Assembly (NCBI GenBank): GCA_963728365.1
Contig: CAVSJI010000003.1
Location: 248,001-312,000 of the forward strand
DNA length: 64,000 bases
Source: VRUE01 sp963728365
GTDB lineage: Bacteria > Actinomycetota > Thermoleophilia > Solirubrobacterales > 70-9
Reading direction: 5' to 3'
Position numbers and translations under genes: made by a program. Below the pieces are notes generated by a model. The model made no database searches. It saw only the letters and a list, made by a program, of their open reading frames with translations, and was not told where the DNA came from. Below, in pieces: positions 1 through 10,303 of this stretch. The first letter of the stretch is position 1; each line of letters opens with the position of its first letter.

Positions 1-539
1 TCCGCCGGCCCCTCGGCCAGCGGCGTGCCGTCGGCGGCGAGGATCGGCGCCCGCGGCGCCAGGTCGACCTGGCTTTCGAGCCGCTCGCCGCGCCGCAGCC
101 CGGGGAAGACGAGGCTCGCGTCCCAGTCGATCCCGCCTTCGGCGAAGGGCACGTCGAGCTCGGCTTCGAGGCCGCCGAAGGCCACGGTCCTCGCGGTCAT
201 CGCCACGGGGACCACCGTCTCGCCGTTCTGCGAGGTGGGATCGCTCGGATCGTCGGGATCGAGGGTACGCAGGGTCGCCGTGTCCTCAGCTTCGCGGTAG
301 GCGAGGGCGAATTCGGCCGCCGAGACCCTCTGTTGGGCGGTTGGGCTGAGCTCCCTGTACATGGCGGCAAAGTCGCGCTTCGCCCAGGCCCTCGCGAAGC
401 GTTCGGCAGCGTTCTTCTCGGTCGAAGTCCCGGAAGCTCCAACTATCGCCCCGACGACAAACGAGACGCCTGCGATGAGCGCCAAGATGCGTGTGCCGAG
501 CCGGCGACGGCGCTCGACCTCGGGAGAGCGGCTGTTCAC
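1..539 (-). CDS. Penicillin-binding transpeptidase, NTF2-like N-terminal domain (5' part only)
   Basis: This is the first 179 codons of a membrane-anchored peptidoglycan transpeptidase that leaves the window at position 1. The start is a GTG at 539, and a stop lies in frame just upstream. The translation opens with a basic stretch (ERRRRLGTR) and one hydrophobic segment at about residues 17-36, which is a signal anchor. Residues 40-150 (AERFARAWAKRDFAAMY, then LSPTAQQRVS) resemble the NTF2-like domain found before the dimerisation domain in PBP2a-type proteins. RAPILAADGTPLAEG near residue 170 is the usual entry into the PBP dimerisation domain. The catalytic SxxK region lies outside the window, so activity cannot be judged. 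It is divergent from the MarP-like gene, with a 115-bp palindrome between them. Confidence 0.75.
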   Translation of the reverse strand, partial: MNSRSPEVERRRRLGTRILALIAGVSFVVGAIVGASGTSTEKNAAERFARAWAKRDFAAMYRELSPTAQQRVSAAEFALAYREAEDTATLRTLDPDDPSDPTSQNGETVVPVAMTARTVAFGGLEAELDVPFAEGGIDWDASLVFPGLRRGERLESQVDLAPRAPILAADGTPLAEGPA

Positions 540-560
540 GTGCCGGAAATGTAGTCATGA

Positions 561-675
561 AGGGGGACGGGCATGGGTTCTCGCGGCTTGTGCTTTTTTC
601 GGGCAACGCAAACTTGCGCCAGCATTTCCCCGTCTCTTCGAAAAAAGTTGAGCGAGAACCCATGCCCGTCCCCCT
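561..675. repeat. Long inverted repeat (family A)
   Basis: Perfect 24-bp arms lie at 561-584 and 652-675. A second internal complementary pair, CTTTTTTCG (593-601) and CGAAAAAAG (639-647), extends the pairing. The element fills most of the gap between the divergent penicillin-binding protein and MarP-like genes, so it must overlap at least one promoter or leader. It is the only copy of this arm sequence in the window. Its build resembles the other dispersed palindromes listed here. Confidence 0.9.
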
Positions 676-697
676 CGACGCCTGCTTCCATATACGG

Positions 698-1843
698 ATG
701 ACCGTCCTCGATTGGGGAATCGTCGCCTTCACCCTCGCCCTGGCGCTCTGGGGGTACCGGCAGGGGCTTATCGTCGGCACCCTCACCCTGATCGGCTTCG
801 CGCTTGGCGCCTTCGCCGGCAGCCGGATCGGCCCGCTCATCCTGAACCAGGGGGCCGACTCGCCCTACGCGCCGCTCTGCGCGGCGTTGGGAGCGCTGAT
901 CTCGGGGGCGATCGTCGCGGTCACCCTGGAGAGCCTGGCGCTCGGCCTGCGCTCGCGCCTTATCCCCGGCCGGGGCCTGCTGCACCTCGCCGACGGGGCG
1001 GGTGGTGCGGCGCTGGTCGCCTCGGTCGCGCTCGGCGTCGTCTGGGTCTTCGGCGCCGTCGCCCTGCACGCCCCCGGCACGGCGCAGCTGCGCGCCGACG
1101 TGCAGCGCTCGGTGATCCTACGCAGCCTCAACGAAGTGCTGCCGCCCAGCGGCCCGATCCTCAACGCCCTCGACCGCGTCGACCCGGCGCCCTCGATCCT
1201 CGGTCCGGCGGCGCCGGTCGCAGCGCCCGACCCGGCGATCGCCTCCGACCCCGACGTCGAGGGCGCCGGCGACTCGGTCGTCCGCGTGCTCGGCACCGCC
1301 TGCGGCCTCGGCGTCGAGGGCTCCGGCTGGGTCGCCGGCCCGGGCCTGATCGTCACCAACGCCCACGTCGTCGCCGGCGAGCACGACACCACCGTGACCA
1401 CGAGGGAAGGCGCCTCGCTGGAAGCCAGCGTCCTCCGCTACGACCCCGAAAACGACCTCGCACTGCTGCACGTCGAAGCCGACCTGCCGGCGCTCTCACT
1501 GGCGCCCGATCCGAAGCCGAGCACCGCGGGCGCGGTGCTCGGCTACCCGGAGAACGGCCCCTACGCGGTCGCCCCGGCCCGCCTCGGCGAGACCCATGAC
1601 ACGATCAGCGAGGACTCATACGGCCGCGGCCCGATCCGTCGCGCGATCGCGTCGCTGCGCGGCGAAGTGCGCAGCGGCAACTCGGGCGGGCCGCTGGTCG
1701 ACTCGCGCGGCCGCGTGCTGGGGACGGTCTTCGCGGCGGCGACGGCCGGCACGCCGGGTGGCTTCGCGGTCCCCGACGAGGTCGTCGAAGCGGCTCTCTC
1801 CGCGCCGCTTGCCCCGGTCGAAACCGGGCCCTGCGCCCGTTAA
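698..1843 (+). CDS. MarP-like membrane serine protease (CvpA-like N-terminus plus trypsin fold)
   Basis: The 381-residue protein starts at ATG 698. Starts further upstream would run through the family A palindrome and add non-conserved sequence. Residues 1-125 hold about four hydrophobic segments, like the CvpA/colicin V production domain. Residues 190-370 form a chymotrypsin-like protease with a visible triad: His223 in TNAHVVAG, Asp253 in PENDLALL and Ser329 in RSGNSGGPL. Cys202 and Cys379 could form the disulfide known from the mycobacterial homologue. MarP is a periplasmic protease needed for acid and oxidative stress resistance in Mycobacterium; that role here is inferred from architecture. 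No strong ribosome binding site precedes the ATG. Confidence 0.85.
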   Translation: MTVLDWGIVAFTLALALWGYRQGLIVGTLTLIGFALGAFAGSRIGPLILNQGADSPYAPLCAALGALISGAIVAVTLESLALGLRSRLIPGRGLLHLADGAGGAALVASVALGVVWVFGAVALHAPGTAQLRADVQRSVILRSLNEVLPPSGPILNALDRVDPAPSILGPAAPVAAPDPAIASDPDVEGAGDSVVRVLGTACGLGVEGSGWVAGPGLIVTNAHVVAGEHDTTVTTREGASLEASVLRYDPENDLALLHVEADLPALSLAPDPKPSTAGAVLGYPENGPYAVAPARLGETHDTISEDSYGRGPIRRAIASLRGEVRSGNSGGPLVDSRGRVLGTVFAAATAGTPGGFAVPDEVVEAALSAPLAPVETGPCAR

Positions 1844-1888
1844 CCCCCACGGGGCGATCGCTTACGTTCGGTAAGGTCCGTTGACTAC

Positions 1889-2239
1889 GTGGAGGTCGGG
1901 CACACCGCCCAAGATCAGGCTGCCAGCGCAAACGGAAACGGAGTCTGTCCGCATTTCCACGCAGCGATCGAGCTGATCGGCAAGCGCTGGACGGGAGCGA
2001 TCCTCTGCGCCCTGACCGACGGGCCGCTGCGCTTCGGCGAGCTGGTGAAGGCCGTGCCGGGTCTCTCCGACCGGCTGCTCTCCCAGCGCCTGCGTGAGCT
2101 GGAGGAAGCGGGGGTGGTCGAGCGCGAGGTCGAGGCCGGGACGCCCGTCCGGGTGACCTACTCGCTGACCGGGAAGGGCGCCGAGCTCGACCCGGCGATC
2201 AGTGCAGTGAAGGCATGGGCAAACCGCTGGCACGCCTGA
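1889..2239 (+). CDS. HxlR-family winged-helix transcriptional regulator
   Basis: This 116-residue protein begins with GTG at 1889. The family core is clear: VCPHFHAAIELIGKRW, then FGELVKAVPGLSDRLLSQRLRE as the winged helix-turn-helix, then VTYSLTGKGAEL as the wing. Cys20 sits at the conserved cysteine that serves as a redox or electrophile switch in several HxlR members such as HypR. No obvious target enzyme is adjacent; the next gene, xseA, begins 25 bp downstream on the same strand. The target is unknown and autoregulation is only likely from family behaviour. Confidence 0.85.
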   Translation: MEVGHTAQDQAASANGNGVCPHFHAAIELIGKRWTGAILCALTDGPLRFGELVKAVPGLSDRLLSQRLRELEEAGVVEREVEAGTPVRVTYSLTGKGAELDPAISAVKAWANRWHA

Positions 2240-2264
2240 CGGGCGGGATAGCCTCGCTTGGATA

Positions 2265-3545
2265 TTGAAGTTGCCAGGCCCATTTCCGGTTGGGCGCTAT
2301 GCGCGTAAGCTCGAGGAGGAGATGCGCCGACGTGCCCGGGTTTCGCTGATCGGCGAGGTGACCAGGCTCAGTCGCAGCAAAGCCCAGGCCTACTTCGAGC
2401 TGCGTGACATCGAAGGCGCAATTCCCTGCGCGATTTGGCTTAACGAGCTCGAGAAGCTCGACTTGCCGGCGGGCGGTCTGCGCGACGGCGCCGAAGTCGT
2501 CATTGGTGGCGGCCCGGACTATTACCGGGGCGGTCCACAGGCATCGCCGGCCTTCTTCTTCCGTGCGACGCAGATCAGGCTCGCCGGCGAGGGGGACCTG
2601 CTGGCGCGGCTCGCGGCGTTGCGCAAGCAGCTGCGCGGCGAGGGGTTGTTCGAGCTGCAGAGGCAGCTTGCGCGGCCGGCGTTGCCGAAGACGATCGGCG
2701 TGGTCACGGCGGAGTCGGGCGCGGCGCGGCGCGACCTGCTGGCGGGCCTCGAGCGACGCGGCTGGCGGGGCACCGTGGTCTGGGGCTTCGCCCCGGTGCA
2801 GGACCGCCGCGCGGCACCGGCGATCACCGCGGCGGTCCAGGACCTGGCGGCGCAGCCGTCGGTCGAGGCGATCGTCGTCGCCCGCGGCGGCGGCAGCCTC
2901 GCTGACCTCTGGGCCTTCTGCGACGAGACCCTCTGCCGCACGGTGGCGATGCTGCGCGTGCCGGTGATCAGCGCCGTCGGCCACGAGCGCGACTCGACCC
3001 TGATCGACGACGTCGCCGCCATCGCCTGTTCGACCCCGACCCACGCGGCCGAGGCGGCGGTGCCGCTCGACTGCCGCGCGGCGCGGGCGGCGCTGGCGCG
3101 GGCGGCGACGTCGCTGCGGCGGGCGGCCGACTCGGCCGTCGGCGCGCGCACGCCCCACCTCGTTGCTCTGGCGCGCGGCCCGGCACGGGCGTTGCGCCGC
3201 GAGCGGTTGGCGCTCAACCAGAAGACGCGCGAGATCCGCGCCGCCTCCGAGCGCGGGATCGCCGAGCGCCTCGGCTTCCAGCGGCGCTTGGCGACGGTGG
3301 TGTTGGAGCGCGCCCGCCGCCGCGCCGCCGGCCCCGACATGGAGCGCAGCCGTGAGGCCCTGCGCCGCGCCGAGGTCGCGCTGCGCGCCCACGAGCCGGA
3401 GCGCACCCTGGAGCGCGGCTACGCCCTGGTCGAGGCGGGGGAGGGAGAGCCGGTGACCAGCGCGGCCGACGCGGTCGCCGCCCGGCACGTCAGACTGCGC
3501 TTCGCCGACGGCAAGGTCGGCGCAGAGATCGAGGAGCGAGATTGA
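2265..3545 (+). CDS. xseA: Exodeoxyribonuclease VII large subunit
   Basis: This is the 426-residue catalytic subunit of exonuclease VII, which degrades single-stranded DNA to oligonucleotides. It starts with TTG at 2265, the only in-frame start that keeps the whole OB fold. Residues 5-110 are the N-terminal OB domain (VSLIGEVTRLSRSKAQAYFEL). The catalytic domain follows, with IGVVTAESGAARRDLL, the VARGGGSLADLWAFCDE loop and AVGHERDSTLIDDVA, all diagnostic for XseA. The C-terminal third is long and helical with many Arg and Ala, as expected for the part that binds XseB. The stop overlaps the start of xseB by 4 bp (TTGA), so the subunits are translationally coupled. Confidence 0.95.
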   Translation: MKLPGPFPVGRYARKLEEEMRRRARVSLIGEVTRLSRSKAQAYFELRDIEGAIPCAIWLNELEKLDLPAGGLRDGAEVVIGGGPDYYRGGPQASPAFFFRATQIRLAGEGDLLARLAALRKQLRGEGLFELQRQLARPALPKTIGVVTAESGAARRDLLAGLERRGWRGTVVWGFAPVQDRRAAPAITAAVQDLAAQPSVEAIVVARGGGSLADLWAFCDETLCRTVAMLRVPVISAVGHERDSTLIDDVAAIACSTPTHAAEAAVPLDCRAARAALARAATSLRRAADSAVGARTPHLVALARGPARALRRERLALNQKTREIRAASERGIAERLGFQRRLATVVLERARRRAAGPDMERSREALRRAEVALRAHEPERTLERGYALVEAGEGEPVTSAADAVAARHVRLRFADGKVGAEIEERD

Positions 3546-3766
3546 GCGAGGCGCCCCAGAGCTACGAGGCCGCGGTCGAGCGGCTGGAGCAGATCATCGA
3601 CCGGCTCGACTCCGGCCAGGCCGGCCTGCGCGAGACGCTCGACCTCTGCCGCGAGGGCCGCGATCTCGTCACCTACTGCACGGCGGAGCTCGACGCCGTC
3701 GGCGAGAGCCTCAGCGAGCTGAAGCTGGACGAGCTGGCGGCGAAGCTCGACGCAGACGCGCCCTGA
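3542..3766 (+). CDS. xseB: Exodeoxyribonuclease VII small subunit
   Basis: The 74-residue small subunit has the family signature SYEAAVERLEQIIDRLDSG followed by LDLCREGRDLV, a short helical hairpin that coats the large subunit. Its TTG start at 3542 lies inside the last codons of xseA. The last codons and stop form one arm of the family E repeat, so the 3' end of this mRNA can fold with sequence covering the end of the convergent addA gene. Confidence 0.93.
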   Translation: MSEAPQSYEAAVERLEQIIDRLDSGQAGLRETLDLCREGRDLVTYCTAELDAVGESLSELKLDELAAKLDADAP

Positions 3767-3852
3767 CCGGCGCATACCGGCGTTCTTGGTCGCTCGCGTA
3801 GGGAGCACGCCACGCTCTGCGTCCTTGATCTGCTTGGTCAGGGCGCGTCTGC
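3752..3852 (+). repeat. Family E intergenic element, copy 1
   Basis: Perfect 17-bp outer arms at 3752-3768 and 3836-3852 enclose a core shared with copies at 39121-39222 and 40665-40768. The core reads CGGCGCATA, then GGTCGCT, AGCACGCCACGCTCT and GCGTCCTTGATCTGCTTGG. A short direct repeat (GCGTTCTTGGTC and GCGTCCTTGATC) lies within it. The arms contain the last codons and stops of both converging genes, xseB and addA, so both encode a C-terminus ending in Asp-Ala-Pro. The arm sequence differs between copies while pairing is kept. Confidence 0.85.
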
Positions 3853-6800
3853 AAGACGGTTTATTTCGGCGGTGAGCACTTGTCGTCCGGAGTCGATCCG
3901 CGTTGCGTCCCAGGTTGCAATGAATGGCTCGTCCGGGCGCTCCAGGAATATGTAGGCCAGCTCGACCGTTTGCGCCTGCCGGGCCTCGGCGACCGCCAGG
4001 GCATAGATCGACTGCTGGATCTCGTAGCGGGCGGCCAGCTCGAGGACCGGCGCGCCGTCGACGCGGTCGGTCTTGTAGTCGACGATCAGCGGCGGGCGGC
4101 CGGGCTCCTCGACGAGCAGGTCAATCGAGCCGCGCAGGACGGTGCCGGCTATCTCGACCAGCAGCGGGATCTCGGCACGGGCGCTTGCCGCGTTGCGAAT
4201 GCGCTCGTCGAAGAAGGGGGAGTCGAGCCAGGCGCGGAGCGGATTGAGGATCGCGTCTTCGTCGAGATCCTCGTCGGCGCCGACTTCGGCTGAGCCCGCT
4301 ACGCGACGCACCACGTCCGCCGGCGGGACCTGCCACGCGTTGGCCCGGCTCCACTCGAGCAGCGCGTGCACGGCACGTCCTCGCACGAGCCCACCGGTGC
4401 GCTGGGCGTCGGCGTCGTCGGCTGAGCTGCGTTCGGCGCCGGCGAGTCCGCCCTGGGCGTCCGCGGCATCGGCCGCGATCGCCGTGTAGGAGAGGTGGCG
4501 CCGGGGCCGGCCGGGAGCATCGAGCCTGACGAGCGGGGCGGGGCCGGTGCCGTGGTCGCGCGCAGCCGCGGTATCGCGCCGCACGGCGGCCAGTCTCGCC
4601 GCTTGCTCGTCGGAGGCGAGATTGGCGTGGACGGCGATCTCCGAGGGCGCGAATTCGGCCTCCAGGCCCGGTCGCGGCTCCGGCGCGGGCACGGTCACGG
4701 TCGAGTCTCCCTCGCGCTCGATCCCGAAGCACTCGACGATCCGCTCGACCACCGGCCGGCCCGCCGTCTGGCGGGACGGGGGGAGCGTCGCACCACGCCG
4801 CTGAGCAGCAGCCGCTGCCGTGCCCGCGTCATCGCCACATGGAAAAGGCGCAGCTCCTCGGCGGCTTCGCGCTGCTGCGCCTCCTCGCAGAGCCGGCGCT
4901 GGTCATAGAGGTTGACGGCGCGGGCGCCGAGCCGGCGCAGCTGCATGCCGACGCGCGGCGCCTGCGGCTCGTGGCCGAGGGTCAGCAGGGGGGTTCGGGT
5001 GGCGGCCAGCAGGGTGCGCGAGAGGTGGGGGATCGCGACCACGTCGAACTCGAGTCCCTTGGCGCTGTGCACGGTCATGATCCGCACGCCCTCGTGGCCC
5101 TCGACCGCGGTCGCCGCCTGGGCGTCGGCGTCGGCGTCGGCGCGCGCGGCGAGGAAGTCGAGCAGACCGCGCAGGTCGGGCCCCTCGACCGCCTCGAACT
5201 GGGCCGCGAGCCGCATCAGCTTGCGCACGTTGGCGAAGCGCGCCTCGCCGCTGGAGCGCATCAGCATCGCCAGGTCGTAGCCGGTCTCGGTCACCGCGGC
5301 GTCGATCAGGCCGGCGAGCGAGAGCGCGGCGGCGCGGCGGCGCAGCGCCTCGATCGTGTTCGCGAAGGAGCGCAGCAGGGCGCGCTCGGACTCGGGGATC
5401 TGCGCCAGGCGCTCGCCGTCGATTCCCTCGTCCTCGCCATGACCTGCGGCCCGCTCGACCGCCGGCCAGAGGTGGCGGCCGCGGCCCGCCGCGGCGCGCA
5501 GCAGCCAGAGGGTGTCCGGCGCCACGGCGCAGGCCGGCGAGGCGAGCGCCCCGAGCAGCGCCTGGTCGTCGAGCGGGTTGGCGATCGTCGCCAGCAGCGC
5601 GCAGACGTCGGCGACCTGCTGCTGGGACCAGTAGCCCCGGCCGCCGACCACGTAGGGCCGCAGGCCCGCCCGCTCGAGCGAGTCCTCGTGGGCGTCGAGC
5701 CGGGTGAAGGCGCGCAGCAGAACGACCATCGAGCTCGGCTCGACTCCCTCGTCGGCGAGCTCGCGCAGGCGCCCGGCGAGGAAGCGCGCCTCGGCCAGCT
5801 GGTTCGTGGGAGTGCGCGCGTCGGTCAGCGGCGCGAGCCGCTCGCGCTGCTCCTCCCAGCCCTCTTTCCCGGTGAGCAGCAGCTCGACCGCCGGCGCCGC
5901 GCCGCTCGGCGCCGGCCCAGCGGGTGCGGCGCCGACCCGCAGCGGCGTGTACCCGTCCCCCAGAAGACGCTCGCCGATCGCGTTGACGGCGCCGATCAGC
6001 TCGGGCCGCGAGCGGAAGTTGCCGCTCAGCCGGATCGCCTCGCCGGCGCCGGCGGCGATCGCCGCGCGCCGCTCGCGGAAGACGTCGAGGTCGGCGTGGC
6101 GGAAGCCGTAGATCGACTGCAGCTCGTCGCCGACGACCATCAGCTGGGTGCGCGGCCCGCGCAGCGCCTCGATCAGGCGCAGCTGCAACCGGTTGGTGTC
6201 CTGGAACTCGTCGACGAGGATGTGGTCGAAGCGCTCGCCGTAGGCGGCGGCGATCTCGTCCTGGCCGAGCAGTCGCACGGCGAGCAGCTGCAGGTCCTCG
6301 AAGTCGACTCCGCCGCGGCGCCGCTTGGCTGCCGCGAAGCGCTCGGAGAAGAGCCGCAGAAGCTCGGCGACGTGGCGGTAGGCGAGGCCGCCCTCGCCCG
6401 CCTCGGCGACCCGGCTGACCGCCGCCTCGATCGCCTCGCGGTAGGCGGCGAGCGGTTTGGCCCTGCTATTCGTGCGCAGCGCGGCGACCTGGTCGAGGCT
6501 CGGCGCGCCCGCTCCGTCGCGGAGGAGCTCGAGCGCCCTCTTCGAGCGCCTCGTGCCCGTTGCCGCGCGGCTTCAGCTCGGCGAGCGCCTCGGTCGCCGC
6601 GGCGACCGCCTTGCGCAGCGCCCCCTGCACGTCGGGCACCGGTGGCTCGGGCAGGGCCGGGTCGGCCTCGCCCCTGCTGCGCAGCTCCGCGTGGACGCTG
6701 ATCACGACTCCGCGCAGGCCGCCCACGTCGAAGGCCGCGACCGTCCGCTCCCGCTCCCGCTCCCCGTCGGCGAGGAATTCCTCCAGCGCCTCGTCGAATG

Positions 6801-7206
6801 CCTCTCCGGCGGCGCGGTCGGTCTCCGGCGCGTCGAGCACTCGGAAGCGCGGGTCGATTCCGACGGCGACCGGGTGCGAGGAGAGCAGCCGGTTGCAGAA
6901 GCCGTGGATCGTCGTCACCCAGGCGCCGCCGAGCCGCGGCAGCAGCCCGCGGGCGCGCTCCGAGCCGGTCTGCGCCCGCCGCTCGAGCTCGGCCCGGATC
7001 CGCTGGCGCAGCTCCGCCGCTGCCTTCTCGGTGAAGGTGAAGGCGAGGATCGCGTCAGGCGCGATGCCCTCCTCGCAGACCAGCCGGCAGTAGCGCTCGA
7101 CCATCACGCCCGTCTTGCCGGTGCCGGCGCCCGCCTCGACCATCACCTCTGGCGCCGTGGCCTCGATCGCCGCCCGCTGCTCCGGGGTTGACTGCCGCTC
7201 GCTCAC
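3838..7206 (-). CDS. addA: AddA-type helicase-nuclease subunit, two apparent frameshifts
   Basis: This is a UvrD-family helicase with a C-terminal PD-(D/E)XK nuclease, about 1122 residues after correcting two frameshifts. It starts at GTG 7206 and overlaps the addB stop by GTGA. Walker A is GAGTGKT at residues 26-32; ILVDEFQDTN is motif II; MTVHSAKGLEFD and VAMTRARQRLLLSG are motifs V-VI. The nuclease is GSIDLLVEE, then LIVDYKTDR. The reading frame moves near 6535 (one extra G between HEALEE and LELLRDGAG) and near 4770 (one base short in a C run before PPSRQTAGRPVVERIV). The two shifts compensate, so total length is a multiple of three. With AddB it would process double-strand breaks for recombination. 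If the frameshifts are real, the enzyme is dead. Confidence 0.85.
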
Positions 7207-10203
7207 CGCTCGTCTTCCTCCTCGGGCGAGAGCGGCTCGGCTGGGGCGCGGTCGCGGCGGCAGATCGGCGCGAACTCGCAGAACGGCGGGCAGACGCCGT
7301 GGTCGCGCAGGGGGGCGCGCGGGCCGGGATCGCGGTCGATCGCGCCGGCCCTCATCCGCGCGACGATCGCCCCGGCGCGCAGCCGCGCGTCTTCGAGCAG
7401 CGTCTTCGAGCTCCTGCTCGTCGACCCGGTCGGTGCGCGAGAGGTTGTAGCCGGCGAGCTCCGCGGCGGCGCCCTCGAGCACGACCCCGCGCGGGCGGCG
7501 CTCGGAGGTCGCGCGCAGCGGGTGGTAGAGGCCGCCGACCACCTCCGCGCCCCAGAGCTCGGCGACCGCGAGCAGGTAGAGCTGCAGCTGCAGCTTCGCC
7601 TCCTCCTCGAGCTTGTCCCGCGGGGTGACCTTGCCGGACAGCTTGTAGTCGAGGACAAGGGCGCGGCCGTCGGGGGCGCGATCGACCCGGTCGATCGCCC
7701 CGTGCAGGTGCCAGCCGTCGATCTCCAGCGGGGGCCGCTCGCTCTCTTCGGCGGCGGAGAAACCGGCCTCCAGCAGCCAGGGCTGGAAGCCGCCGGCCTC
7801 GCGACTTGCTTCCTCGGCGAGGAAGCGGTCCAGCAGACCCTCGATCCGAGCCAGCATCGCCCGCTCGGTGGGGTGGTCGCCGATCTCGCGCTCGGCGGCG
7901 ATCTCGGCGGTCAGTTCGGCGCCGCGCGCCGTCCAGGCGGCAAGCGACCCGGGCCGGGGGAGGGGGTCGCCGGCCGGTCGCTCCTCGTAGAGGCGACAGA
8001 GGGCCTCGTGGACGATGCCGCCCTGCAGCAGTGGGTCGGGCGGCGGGTCGAGCGGCTGCGGGGCGAGCTCGTGCGAGACGAACCAGCGGTAGGAGCAGAG
8101 GTCGAAGCCCTCCAGCGTGGTACCGCCGTAAGCATCGACCGCGGCGAGCGCCCCGACCACCGCCGGGTTGGCGAGTGGCCCCGGCGCGCGGCTCGCGGCC
8201 TCCGCGGCGCGGGCCGCCCGCAGTCGCTCCCGAGCGAGGCTCGCCGGCTCGTCTCCCGGCGCGGCGAGCTCCAGCAGCAGCTCCTGGTCGGCGCTGGGCC
8301 CGGAGGCGGCGATCGCCCGCGCCAGCTCGGTCTCCGACGGCGCGTCGCCGACCCTGTGGACGACCTCCGACAGCGAGCGCCCGCCGCGCTCGGGCTCGCC
8401 GTCGAGCAGCCGCGCCACCTCGTCGAGGAAGGGCGAGACCGCCTCGGCGCCACCGGCTTCGTCGCTCTCGCGGCAGGAGAGGAAGAGTCGCCGGCGGGGC
8501 AGCGCCAGGCAGGCGTGGAAGAGGTAGCGCTCCTCGGCCTCGTTCTCGTGGCGGGCGGGCAGGGCCAGCGTGGCGCGCTGGCGCTCGGAGAGGAAGGGGT
8601 CGGCGTGGCCGCCGCCGCGCGGGAACTCGCCGTCCTGCAGGGAGGCGACGAAGACCGTGTCGAAGCGCGCCGCCCGCACGCTGCGCGGGTCGGCGATCCG
8701 CACCCGCGCGCCGACCGGGCCGCTCCAGGCGCGCACCGAGATCCCGCCGAGCGCCGTAGCGAGCGATTCGGGCAGGGGAGCGAGCCCTTCGAGCTCGGCG
8801 CGCTCGCCGAGCGCGGTGGCGATCGCGCCCCCGGCGCGGGCCTCCAGGTCCGATTCGGTGCGGGCGCCCATCGTCGCGGCGATCGCGCCGACCGCGCGCG
8901 CCAGGTCCGCCGGCCGGCTTGCAGCCTCGCGGATCCGCACGACCGCCTCGGGCGGCTTGCCCTGCCGCTCCTCCCAGAGGCGCAGCGCGGTTGCCACGTC
9001 TCGCACCCGCCCGCGGCGCAGGGCCCGCTCGAACCAGTCGACGGTGCGCGGCGAGATTCCCGACGGGCCGCGCATATGGCGCAGCAGCCGGCCGGCGTCG
9101 CCACCGCCGAGCACCGCGTCGAGCAGCGCGATCAGGGCACTGCCGACCGCCGTGGTAGCGACCGGTAGCGCCGCCTCGAGAGCGACCGGAACCCCGTAGC
9201 ACTCGAGCACGGAGGCGATCGGCGGGCCGCGCCGCGCCGGATCGCGGACGACGACCGCGATCTCCTCGGGCGGGGCCCCGTCGGCCAGCAAGCGTGCGAC
9301 CGCCAGCCCGATCGCCTCCGCCTCGCCGCGCTCCCCGGCCGAGCGCAGGAGGGTCAGGCGCCCGTCGGGCGGCATCGGCTCGGCCGTGGGGGCGCCGAAG
9401 CTGCGCTCGAGGTGGAAGAGGAGGGAGGAGTCGGTATTCCTCGGGTCGACCTCGGTGGTGACGACGCTCTCGACGCCGATCTCGAGCAGCGCATCCCGCA
9501 GCGGCGCGTTGCGATTGGCCAGGGGCGCGTGGCTCTCCTCGTAGGGCAGCGCCACGACCACATCGACCGTGGCGGCGAGCGCCTCGATCAGGTCGAGCTG
9601 GTTGCGCGTCAGGTCGTCGAGCCCGTAGAGGAAGACCGGGCGCCGCCAGAAGCCGCTGCCGGCGCGCAGCAGGGCGATCGCTTCGCGGGCGATGCCGTGC
9701 TGGTCGACGGCGCCGAGACCGTCGCGGACACGGGCGTAGGCGGCGAACAGGGCCGCGACGTCGCCGAGGTATGCCGAGCCCTCCAGCGTGCCGGCGGTGG
9801 CTTCGACGTCGGCCGGTTCGAGCCCGGCGCCCTGCAGCTCGCCGAGCAGCCGCTCGAGCGCGACGGCGAAGCCGGGCTGGCGGGCGGAGGCGGCCAGCGG
9901 GCCGAGACGCGGCTGGCGCTCACCGACCGCGGCGGCGGCGGCCCCGAGTCGCTGGGCGGGCGTCAGCGTCATCCCGGGCGGGGCGCCCGCCGCGGTCGCC
10001 ACCGCTCCGAACAGCCCGCCGAAGGTCATCACGCTGGCGCCGAGCACGGCGCCCTCGGCGCAGAGCTCCCGCTCGAAGGCGTAGACGTCGTCGAGCGTCG
10101 GCACGACGAGCACCGGATCGCGATCGAGGACCGCGAGCAGCCCGCGCCGGATCAGCCCGGCGCGGCCCGAGTTCGGCGGTCCCTGGATCAGCTTCAGCGG
10201 CAT
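7203..10203 (-). CDS. addB: AddB-type helicase-nuclease subunit with Fe-S nuclease, one apparent frameshift
   Basis: This is the partner of AddA, about 1000 residues, starting at ATG 10203. The N-terminal GPPNSGRAGL is a degraded Walker A, so this subunit probably does not hydrolyse ATP. The C-terminal nuclease shows GAIDRVDRAPDGRALVLDYK and QLQLYLLAVAEL. Four cysteines suited to a [4Fe-4S] cluster are present: one in FDLCSYRWF and three in CPPFCEFAPIC near the C-terminus. The frame breaks near 7405: the upstream frame gives VDEQELED, while the conserved ending KTLLEDARLRAG lies one base over. The break falls in an imperfect direct repeat (GCTCGAAGACG twice), and removing one G restores the family sequence. 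The Cys-rich end is lost unless the indel is an error. Confidence 0.85.
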
Positions 10204-10303
10204 CCCTCTCACCCTAGGGCCGAGGGCGGCGCACAGCCCCCGCAAACTGCGCATTCCAGGCCCCGCTTTGCCGTCCCCCGCCCTCTCTAAATTGGCGACC
10301 CAG

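Noticed and set aside
491..697. Upstream extension of the MarP-like gene in the same frame
   Set aside because: This part translates the family A palindrome; the protease membrane domain starts at ATG 698.
3838..7206. Programmed ribosomal frameshifting in addA
   Set aside because: The two shifts go in opposite directions, occur in ordinary C or G runs without a visible stimulatory structure, and addB has another; indels are simpler.
7352..9202. Long open frames on both strands across addB
   Set aside because: They are Arg/Ala/Pro-rich shadows typical of GC-rich codon periodicity and show no family motif; the AddB frame carries all conserved residues.
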